A stretch of DNA of 5,619 nucleotides from positions 1 through 5,619 of the forward strand of contig DAIAZB010000443.1 of NCBI GenBank assembly GCA_027443745.1. Reading direction: 5' to 3'. The translations under genes and the position numbers were made by a program. The stretch is from Thiomonas sp. Its GTDB lineage: Bacteria; Pseudomonadota; Gammaproteobacteria; Burkholderiales; Burkholderiaceae. Below are positions 1-4,811 of the stretch, piece after piece. Under the pieces are notes generated by a model. It did not search any database. It was not told where the DNA came from and saw only the letters and a list, made by a program, of their open reading frames with translations. Positions within the stretch are counted from its first letter, which is position 1. Each line of letters begins with the position of its first letter.

Positions 1-1
1 C

Positions 2-562
2 AAGCCCACGGCTGCCGGCCTGGTCACCAACCTGGTGGTCACGACCGACGCCGGGCGGGTCTATTACATGACCCTGGTGAGCGACGCCCATGACTACGTG
101 CCGCTGGTCGGCTTCTACGACCCGCAGCAACTGGTGATCAATATGCAGCAGCAGGCCGCGCAAGCCCGTGCTGCCGAACAGGCCAAGGTCGACGCCAGGA
201 AGCAGGCCGTCGTTGCGCCTCTCGGTGACATCGACCCCGCCAAGCTGGACTTCGACTTCCGCTGCAAGGCCGACGACAACCACGCCGACCTCGACAACGC
301 GGATCTGCTGCCCGTGCGCGTGTTCGCCGGCGGCGGTCACACCTACCTGCAGATGCCGCCGGACATGAAATTCACCGACGCGCCCGCCGTGTTCAACACC
401 AGCGATGGCTCCACCGAACTGATGAACAGCCGCCTGGTGCATGGCTATTACGTCATTGACGGCTTGCCGACCAAGTTCAAGCTGGTTCTGGGTGTCGGCA
501 AGAACTCCCGCGCTGTGACCTGCCATCACGAGCAGGTGAACGCCGGATTCTGGGCGCGTTGA
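2..562 (+). CDS. trbG: TrbG/VirB9-family conjugal transfer protein, 3' part (5' end outside window)
   Basis: This is the C-terminal 186 residues of a TrbG (VirB9/CagX family) protein, the periplasmic and outer-membrane component of the type IV secretion core that partners TrbI. The frame is open to the left edge: the first visible residues read KPTAAGLVTNLVVTTD and run into GRVYYMTLVS, the conserved beta-strand region of VirB9/TrbG proteins, so the first GTG (35) is internal and not a start. The C-terminal domain (PKLDFDF-like segment near 237-265, then PVRVFAGGGHTYLQMP and the terminal VTCHHEQVNAGFWAR) is typical of the family. RP4 TrbG is about 297 aa, so roughly the first 110 residues, with the signal peptide, are missing. 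The stop is TGA at 560-562. trbI follows after 50 bp on the same strand, consistent with one operon. Family assignment is by recognition of these motifs. Confidence 0.93.
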   Translation, partial: KPTAAGLVTNLVVTTDAGRVYYMTLVSDAHDYVPLVGFYDPQQLVINMQQQAAQARAAEQAKVDARKQAVVAPLGDIDPAKLDFDFRCKADDNHADLDNADLLPVRVFAGGGHTYLQMPPDMKFTDAPAVFNTSDGSTELMNSRLVHGYYVIDGLPTKFKLVLGVGKNSRAVTCHHEQVNAGFWAR

Positions 563-601
563 ACGCACAGTCTTGAAATCCAAACCAAACCAAGCCACCA
601 C

Positions 602-606
602 AGGGG
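602..606 (+). promoter_or_regulatory. ribosome binding site of trbI
   Basis: AGGGG lies 6 nt before the ATG at 613 and supports that start. No promoter is evident in the 50-bp gap after trbG, so translation from a polycistronic trb message is likely. Confidence 0.6.
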
Positions 607-612
607 CAAGAC

Positions 613-2025
613 ATGCGTGAAGACACCAACAATCCGGCCGGCGCCATCGAGGCCACGTCCTTGCCACCCATTGCCGATGTTGTTGGCCCCGGCAAGGTTG
701 CCAAGGGGCTGAAGCTCAAGGCCGACCCCCAGCAAGGCAAGCGCCTGTCCAAAAAAAGCAAGACGCTGATGTTCGGCGGGTTGACGGGACTGAGCGCTCT
801 GATTCTCATCGGCATTGCCACGTCGGGCAACAAGTCCACCCCATCCGAGGCGTTGGCGGCCAGCAGCACGGATCAGGTCGGTATGAGCGCACCACCCGCA
901 CCGAGTGCGTCACAGGCGCAGGCCAGCGCGTTCACCGTGCGCGGCGCCGCCCCACAGGCGACTGCCGCTTCCTCTCCCGCGTCCACAGCCAGCGGCGCCG
1001 GGTCTGCGCTTGCGCATCCGCAGGGCGCCACGCTGCAACCGGGCCAGCCCACAGCCTTGACGCCAGCGCAGAAATATCACCAGTGGTTGGTCGACCAGCA
1101 TTACAAACGACTGGAGGGACTGGTGCTGGCGGATCAAAGCGCCAATCTGGCTGAGACTGGAGTGGGCGGAAAGGGCTTAATGCAGACTTCCGGTACGAAC
1201 AGCCAGCAGGCCAGCCCGCAAGACTTGCTGGCGTTGCAGCATCAACTGGCACAGGCCATGGCGCAAAACCCGCAAGCCGCCAACGATCCCAACGTGCGCA
1301 AATTGATGGCCGCGCTGGGCGGGATGAATGGGGCGAATGGAATGGGGGGCGTTGGCACGCAGTCCGGCAATCAAGGCTTCCTGGACGTGCAGCAGAACAA
1401 GGACGACAACGGCTATTTGCAAGCTGCCGTGCAGCCCAAGGCATCCAGCCATGAACTGTTCGCCGGTTCGGTCATTCCTGCCGTCCTGCAAACCGGCATT
1501 GATAGCGATCTGCCGGGCACGATCACCGGGATGGTGCGGCAGACCGTGTATGACAGTTTGAACCCCAGTGTTGTCCTGATTCCCCAAGGCACCAAGGTCA
1601 TCGGGGCGTACAGCAGTGACGTGGCCTACGGCCAGAGCCGCGTGCTGGTGGCCTGGAATCGGCTGATTTTCCCCAACGGATCGATGATCGATCTCAAGGG
1701 CATGATCGGCGCAGACGGGCAAGGCGAAAGCGGTTTGTCGGATCAGGTGGACAACCACTACGCACGCATCTTCGGCAGCGCCATCCTGATGAGCATGCTG
1801 GGGGTGGGCGCGCAGTTGAGCCAACCACAGACCGGCAACGCGCTCACCACGCCGAGCGCCAGCCAGCAGGCGGCTGGGTCTTTGTCGCAGCAGATCGATA
1901 CCGTCGGGACGAATCTGCTCAACAAGAACCTGAACATTCAGCCGACGCTGAACATCCGGCCTGGCTACACCTTCAACGTGCTGGTGAACCGTACGATGAT
2001 TCTGCCGCCGTATCCGGGGAGTTGA
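613..2025 (+). CDS. trbI: TrbI/VirB10-family type IV secretion protein
   Basis: A complete 470-residue protein, close to the about 463 aa of RP4 TrbI. VirB10/TrbI proteins span from the inner membrane to the outer-membrane core complex and transmit energy to the channel. Visible layout: a short cytoplasmic N-terminus with basic residues (KRLSKKSK, about 43-50), one transmembrane helix (about 51-70), a long Ala/Gln/Pro-rich periplasmic linker (about 75-270) with a Gly/Asn/Met-rich patch near 235-250, and the conserved C-terminal barrel from about 281 (ELFAGSVIPAVLQTGIDSDLPG). The barrel includes IPQGTKVIGAY, VLVAWNRLIFPNG and DQVDNHYARIFGSAILMS (377 onward), the last covering the antenna helix region. 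It ends in the usual VLVNRTMILPPY. ATG 613 is chosen because of the AGGGG at 602-606. trbH, present between trbG and trbI in RP4, is absent. The last 53 bp overlap the convergent IHF-like frame. Confidence 0.96.
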   Translation: MREDTNNPAGAIEATSLPPIADVVGPGKVAKGLKLKADPQQGKRLSKKSKTLMFGGLTGLSALILIGIATSGNKSTPSEALAASSTDQVGMSAPPAPSASQAQASAFTVRGAAPQATAASSPASTASGAGSALAHPQGATLQPGQPTALTPAQKYHQWLVDQHYKRLEGLVLADQSANLAETGVGGKGLMQTSGTNSQQASPQDLLALQHQLAQAMAQNPQAANDPNVRKLMAALGGMNGANGMGGVGTQSGNQGFLDVQQNKDDNGYLQAAVQPKASSHELFAGSVIPAVLQTGIDSDLPGTITGMVRQTVYDSLNPSVVLIPQGTKVIGAYSSDVAYGQSRVLVAWNRLIFPNGSMIDLKGMIGADGQGESGLSDQVDNHYARIFGSAILMSMLGVGAQLSQPQTGNALTTPSASQQAAGSLSQQIDTVGTNLLNKNLNIQPTLNIRPGYTFNVLVNRTMILPPYPGS

Positions 2026-2371
2026 GGGCAATGCAGGGCGAGAGAAAAGCGGCTGAGGCCGCTCTTACTTTTTTTTCATCCTTGTCCGACGATGCGGTCG
2101 GCTCCATGACTTGTAGCGGCTTGCCCGCCCTGAATTTTGGATACCGGGTCGCTGCCTTCTGCACGGTTTCCCCGGTCTTCGGATTGCGCGCCAGACGCGC
2201 CTTGCGCAGCGAAGCACTGAACACGCCGAAATTGCGAATCTCCACCCGTTTGCCCTCGGCCACCGCCTGCGCGATGGCGCTCAGAATGACTTCAACGGCG
2301 TCTTCGGCATCCTTGCGTAAAAGATGCGGGTGGTTTTTCAGCAGGCTGTCGATCAATTCGGATCGGGTCAT
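1973..2371 (-). CDS. IHF-beta/HU-family DNA-binding protein with unusual C-terminal extension
   Basis: The 132-residue frame from ATG 2371 begins MTRSELIDSLLKNHP and matches the integration host factor beta / HU family, small dimeric proteins that sharply bend DNA. Visible family features: the N-terminal helical pair (2-40, with KDAEDAVEVILSAIAQAV), the turn EIRNFGVF (44-51) and the beta-arm ARNPKTGE (61-68), with Pro64 at the position that intercalates DNA. The fold ends near residue 88. Normal IHF-beta is about 94-100 aa; here residues 102-132 are a tail unlike the family. That tail begins directly after an A8 run (2069-2076), and one A fewer would give a TAA stop at 2067-2065 and a 101-aa protein. 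An upstream TTG (2521) is rejected because it would run through the preceding gene's end. No Shine-Dalgarno is visible before 2371. The 3' end overlaps trbI by 53 bp. A separate role from chromosomal IHF is inference. Confidence 0.85.
   Translation of the reverse strand: MTRSELIDSLLKNHPHLLRKDAEDAVEVILSAIAQAVAEGKRVEIRNFGVFSASLRKARLARNPKTGETVQKAATRYPKFRAGKPLQVMEPTASSDKDEKKVRAASAAFLSPCIALNSPDTAAESSYGSPAR
2048..2076 (+). terminator. intrinsic terminator of the trb operon, probably bidirectional
   Basis: A 6-bp stem AGCGGC (2048-2053) / GCCGCT (2058-2063) with a TGAG loop is followed by CTTAC and a run of eight T (2069-2076), 22 nt after the trbI stop. The interval between stem and T run is slightly long, but the structure is convincing. 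Read on the minus strand, the same stem is followed by TTTTCTCTC, so it could also end transcription of the convergent IHF-like gene. Confidence 0.7.
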
Positions 2372-2459
2372 CGCGAGAGGGGTGGGGCCAAATCGCAAGT
2401 GTAGGTGTGGGGGTTGCGCAAGCTGATGATCACGCCGCCCCGCATCTTCGCCGCGAGGC

Positions 2460-3182
2460 TTACCGACCGAGATTGTCCTGCTGACGAGACGGAGGCGCCC
2501 AAGAAGGGGAACGCGGGGCAAGAAAAGCCGACAGTTGCTTGACCTCTGGAATATCCTCGACAGCGTGGGCTGTTGAAATCAAGATCTCCCGATCTGCCTT
2601 GGCCAGCGTTCCGAGATCGCCATCATTGAAATAATTCAGGGCCTTGAGGCACTGCGTGGGCTGGAAGTTCGGCTGGAACATCTGCCGGGCGATGCCCAGT
2701 CCTCGATCGAGCGCAACACCTGCTCGCAGCATGGCAGCAATGTCCTGGTAATCCTTGGTTTCGGCCCGCTGCAAGATCACCTTGAGTTTGGTGCCCATCA
2801 AATCATCCAGCGACGCCGCACAGACCACGCCATCATCGGTACGCTGCGCCTTGCCGAAGCGGCCAAAGCCGATGGTTCCGAAAAACGAGATCTGAACGGG
2901 CCTGTCGCGGGTCTGCGGCATGGTGATGAGCGCGGTATAGGCGTTCGGCGCATCCTGAAGCACTTTGGCTGCGGCCAGGTATGGCAGTGACGTCATGATG
3001 GCCGCTTTGTTCAGCGGCTTTTCGGTGAAGAAATCAAAATCCACCGAATGGCGATGCCCGATGCGCAAGGCGATGGCCGTCCCACCATAGAGAACGAGGC
3101 CCAGCTTGACCAAGGGTTTCAACTGAGGCCAGAGTTCGCGCTGCGCCGGCGGCAGAATCTCCAGATGCGGGCGAAAGCTCAT
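2460..3182 (-). CDS. AbiEii-type nucleotidyltransferase, putative toxin of a TA pair
   Basis: A 240-residue protein of the nucleotidyl transferase AbiEii/AbiGii toxin family. Members carry a minimal nucleotidyltransferase fold; characterised relatives act as type IV TA or phage-abortive toxins, with some (MenT) modifying tRNA. Visible motifs: LYGGTAIALR (31-40) with the GGT signature, SVDFDFF (46-52) supplying the metal-binding aspartates D48 and D50, a basic TKLKVILQRAETKDYQDIAAML segment (131-152), where the second lysine and KDxxD motifs of the family lie, and a mostly helical C-terminus ending in a Pro/Ser/Arg-rich tail. ATG 3182 is chosen because it overlaps the upstream gene's TGA as ATGA, implying translational coupling; there is no Shine-Dalgarno in front of it, and the longer frame to 3278 lies wholly within the upstream gene. 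Active-site residues are intact, so it is probably functional. Its substrate cannot be told from sequence. Confidence 0.88.
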   Translation of the reverse strand: MSFRPHLEILPPAQRELWPQLKPLVKLGLVLYGGTAIALRIGHRHSVDFDFFTEKPLNKAAIMTSLPYLAAAKVLQDAPNAYTALITMPQTRDRPVQISFFGTIGFGRFGKAQRTDDGVVCAASLDDLMGTKLKVILQRAETKDYQDIAAMLRAGVALDRGLGIARQMFQPNFQPTQCLKALNYFNDGDLGTLAKADREILISTAHAVEDIPEVKQLSAFLAPRSPSWAPPSRQQDNLGR

Positions 3183-3490
3183 GAGAGTAAACGTTGCGGC
3201 AGCGCCGGCATCGACTGGCTTGGACTCACCAGCCCCAGGCGGTAGTGCCAGAAATGCCAGGACGGCGGGCTGAACCAACCGGCCTCGGCGTGTCGCAGTG
3301 CGTCACACAGGACATCATGGCCTAGAGCCTTCTCCAGCGCGCGTACATCGTCCCAGTCGCCCATATCCATGATTTGCGCGACCAAGCGTCGCGGATAGAG
3401 CATGGCGTCCTCGGGCTCTTTCCACCAGATGTAGGTGCGAGCCAGGCGGAACAACAAATCGGATGCTGCGGGCGTCAAAGCGTTGTCCAT
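3179..3490 (-). CDS. small protein paired with the AbiEii-like gene, putative antitoxin
   Basis: A 103-residue protein starting at ATG 3490 and ending in the TGA that overlaps the next gene's ATG (ATGA, 3179-3182). The sequence is Trp- and Asp-rich: YIWWKEPEDAMLYPRRLVAQIMDMGDWDDVRALEKALGHDVLCDAL in the middle, then WFSPPSWHFWHYRLGL. It resembles small uncharacterised proteins often encoded immediately before AbiEii-type nucleotidyltransferases (possibly a DUF6922-like domain; from memory, unverified). It lacks the length (commonly near 200 aa or more) and a recognisable winged-helix N-terminus of canonical AbiEi antitoxins. The antitoxin role is inferred from order and coupling only. No Shine-Dalgarno is evident; a candidate promoter lies just upstream over the traF stop. 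An alternative is an unrelated regulator or accessory subunit. Confidence 0.72.
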   Translation of the reverse strand: MDNALTPAASDLLFRLARTYIWWKEPEDAMLYPRRLVAQIMDMGDWDDVRALEKALGHDVLCDALRHAEAGWFSPPSWHFWHYRLGLVSPSQSMPALPQRLLS

Positions 3491-3493
3491 TTC

Positions 3494-3511
3494 ATGGGCC
3501 GATGGGCCGAT
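3494..3511. repeat. tandem direct repeat ATGGGCCG x2 before the TA-like pair
   Basis: ATGGGCCG occurs at 3494-3501 and again at 3502-3509, followed by a further AT. It occupies the space between the putative -10 box and the start codon of the small gene at 3490, where an autoregulatory operator would be expected. The operator role is inference; two 8-bp copies could arise by chance or slippage. Confidence 0.4.
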
Positions 3512-3538
3512 TTTACGGCGCAGTCCCTTGCCTGGCGA
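3510..3538 (-). promoter_or_regulatory. candidate sigma-70 promoter for the TA-like pair
   Basis: Reading the minus strand, TCGCCA (3538-3533, 4/6 to TTGACA) and TAAAAT (3515-3510, 5/6 to TATAAT) are separated by 17 nt. The -10 box overlaps the traF stop codon. Transcription would start near 3503, giving a very short leader before ATG 3490. It is moderate by eye only. Confidence 0.4.
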
Positions 3539-4052
3539 GAATTTCAGATCTCACCGCCACCCCCCAATTCCTGCTGTCAAACGAGTCTTTCGGTCGTCCC
3601 GAGCCATACGTCCAATACTGCCCAGGCCCAAGATTCGTCACGCCAGAATCCACCGGCAGCGTCAGACCGGGCCAGTCCTTCGGATGGGTAATCGGCCGAC
3701 TCATCGGCAACATCCGTCCGTTGATCGTCACGCCGGCGGCCGTCACGCCCACCACATCGCCCGGCACGCCGACGACGGTTTTCAGAAATGGCGCCCCGCC
3801 GTTCGGGCACGCGCCATGCACCATGAATGGATATAGCGCCACCGGGGGACAAAAGGAAATCAGATCGCCGCGATGAATCACGGTCTGCGCCGTCACGGGC
3901 GTGAGGCGATAAAAGCCCAGTGGTTCGCTCGGCGTGGTGTTGAACCGCCAGCCCGTCGCCCAGGCTGAACCGATGGCAGACGCCACAACGAGGCCAGTGA
4001 TGACCGGCCAGCGTAGCCGACGCCAGCGGGGGTAAAAAATGTTGATCTTCAT
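3513..4052 (-). CDS. traF: TraF conjugative transfer signal peptidase (S26 family)
   Basis: A 179-residue protein, almost the same length as RP4 TraF (178 aa). TraF is an inner-membrane serine protease of family S26C that trims the C-terminus of the TrbC propilin and joins its ends to make the cyclic pilin. Visible features: a basic N-terminus (RWRRLRW, about 9-15), a membrane segment (about 15-33), the nucleophile region NTTPSEPLGFYRL with Ser42, the general-base region GGAPFLKTVVGVPGD with Lys91, and the C-terminal FDSRNWG motif (158-164). Ser and Lys spacing matches the family, so it looks active. ATG 4052 is chosen for its GGAG 6 nt upstream; a longer frame to 4112 would cross a terminator hairpin. 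It lies downstream of traG, as in RP4, but with an extra gene and a terminator between. Its substrate gene trbC is outside the window. Confidence 0.94.
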   Translation of the reverse strand: MKINIFYPRWRRLRWPVITGLVVASAIGSAWATGWRFNTTPSEPLGFYRLTPVTAQTVIHRGDLISFCPPVALYPFMVHGACPNGGAPFLKTVVGVPGDVVGVTAAGVTINGRMLPMSRPITHPKDWPGLTLPVDSGVTNLGPGQYWTYGSGRPKDSFDSRNWGVAVRSEILARQGTAP

Positions 4053-4058
4053 GTTGGT

Positions 4059-4064
4059 CTCCAA
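4059..4064 (-). promoter_or_regulatory. ribosome binding site of traF
   Basis: TTGGAG on the minus strand, 6 nt before ATG 4052, decides the traF start. Its leading Ts are also the end of the terminator T tract (4063-4074), so termination signal and ribosome site directly abut. Confidence 0.7.
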
Positions 4065-4100
4065 AAACAAAAAACCCGGCGCGCATCCCTGCTGGCCGGG
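4063..4100 (-). terminator. intrinsic terminator between the 178-aa gene and traF
   Basis: On the minus strand CCCGGC (4100-4095), a 14-nt loop and GCCGGG (4080-4075) are followed by TTTTTTGTTTTT (4074-4063), a strong hairpin/T-tract signal 23 nt after the upstream gene's stop. It shares its stem core and loop length with the hairpin at 4759-4792. Confidence 0.8.
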
Positions 4101-4123
4101 CCTGGTTCGCATCGCTGACGTGA

Positions 4124-4660
4124 TTACCCGCCGATGCCGACGCCCTGATCAGGGACGCGCTGCGCCTGCGGCTTCGGTTGCTTGGGCTCCTGCACAGAGA
4201 ACTTCTGCTGGAGCGCCATCATGCCGCGCTCCACCGCGATGTCGCGCTGCTTTGGCGTCAGGAACAACCGCTCGGTTTCGGCTTGCTGCGGGTAGACCAG
4301 CGTGCGGCCGACGTGGGTCATCACCCATCCGTCACGCTTGCGCTCTGCCTGCATCTCAAGCGTGTTCTGGGCATACTTGTATGACTTGGCGTCCGGCCCC
4401 TCCGGGCGGAAATAAATGATCGCGCCCGGACGGTCGGCGACAGGAATCTTGAGCGAGTCCAACTTCTTCTCCGCGCCGTCTGCCGCCACCCAAATGTCCG
4501 CGTAGGTTGGGACGTTTTTTTGAATCGACCCGCGCGCGGCGTCGATCGCGGAATTGATTGCGGTCTCCGACGCTTTGTCTGCGGCGTCGCCAACCTGCTT
4601 GTTGCGGCCAGCGCCGGAAAGCATGATGGGCTTTGCCAGTTTGCCGTTTTCTTTCATCAT
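4124..4660 (-). CDS. unrecognised 178-aa protein between traG and traF
   Basis: I do not recognise the family. From ATG 4660 (MMKENGKLAKP) the protein has an Ala/Asp/Lys-rich, probably helical N-terminal third (GDAADKASETAINSAIDAARGSI), a likely folded middle (ADIWVAADGAEKKLDSLKIPVADRPGAIIYFRPEG, then YKYAQNTLEMQAERKRDGWVMTHVGRTLVYP), a helical stretch (TPKQRDIAVERGMMALQQKFSV) and a Pro/Gln/Lys-rich tail. No signal peptide or membrane segment is visible, so it is probably cytoplasmic. The start is chosen for GGAG at 4673-4670, 9 nt upstream; the TTG at 4675 overlaps that site and is unlikely. Position between the coupling protein and pilin peptidase genes suggests a transfer or mating-related accessory role, but it is flanked by terminators on both sides, so it may be separately controlled. 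Coding evidence rests on a clean frame, Shine-Dalgarno and the snug fit between neighbours. Confidence 0.75.
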   Translation of the reverse strand: MMKENGKLAKPIMLSGAGRNKQVGDAADKASETAINSAIDAARGSIQKNVPTYADIWVAADGAEKKLDSLKIPVADRPGAIIYFRPEGPDAKSYKYAQNTLEMQAERKRDGWVMTHVGRTLVYPQQAETERLFLTPKQRDIAVERGMMALQQKFSVQEPKQPKPQAQRVPDQGVGIGG

Positions 4661-4669
4661 GATCAGAAT

Positions 4670-4675
4670 CTCCAA
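4670..4675 (-). promoter_or_regulatory. ribosome binding site of the 178-aa gene
   Basis: TTGGAG on the minus strand, 9 nt before ATG 4660. The same TTTGGAGA string precedes traF, which suggests related leader sequences for the two genes. Confidence 0.6.
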
Positions 4676-4683
4676 AGAGAGGA

Positions 4684-4699
4684 CACGGTGTGACCCGTG
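4684..4699. repeat. small inverted repeat in the leader of the 178-aa gene
   Basis: CACGG (4684-4688) and CCGTG (4695-4699) with a 6-nt loop lie about 10 nt upstream of the ribosome binding site. It could be a weak leader hairpin or operator half-sites. With only 5 bp of stem it may be chance. Confidence 0.25.
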
Positions 4700-4758
4700 C
4701 GGTCAGTGCAGGGCGGATGCCCCACACACAGGGATATGCAAGACACCGGCGCGGCATC

Positions 4759-4792
4759 AAAAAGCCCGGCGCACCTCGCGGCGGGCCGGGCT
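4759..4792 (-). terminator. intrinsic terminator after traG
   Basis: On the minus strand AGCCCGGC (4792-4785), a 14-nt loop and GCCGGGCT (4770-4763) are followed by TTTT (4762-4759), 19 nt after the traG stop. The 8-bp stem is stronger than that of the hairpin before traF, but the T tail is shorter. Confidence 0.72.
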
Positions 4793-4811
4793 AATCACGA
4801 CGGCAACACAC

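Noticed and set aside
1177..2031. 284-aa open frame on the minus strand across trbI
   Set aside because: It lies antisense to the strongly supported trbI, is rich in His/Arg as expected from GC-rich shadows, and resembles no protein I know.
2022..2426. 134-aa plus-strand frame after trbI
   Set aside because: It is antisense to the IHF-beta-like gene, whose family match is unmistakable, and would run through the trb terminator.
2372..2459. Possible promoter for the IHF-like gene (TACACT and TTGC boxes)
   Set aside because: Boxes could be picked, but no pair has acceptable spacing (about 12-14 nt instead of 16-18), so no promoter is claimed.
3435..3876. Overlapping plus-strand frames of 133 and 137 aa
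   Set aside because: Both lie opposite traF and its downstream gene, whose motifs are clear; they show no recognisable domain.
4050..4125. oriT or recombination site suggested by inverted repeats near traF
   Set aside because: The repeats are fully explained as a hairpin plus T-tract terminator; no nic-like motif or relaxase gene is adjacent.
4661..4758. Possible promoter for the 178-aa gene (TTGCAT near 4740)
   Set aside because: No acceptable -10 box is found 16-18 nt downstream; a promoter may exist but is not readable by eye.
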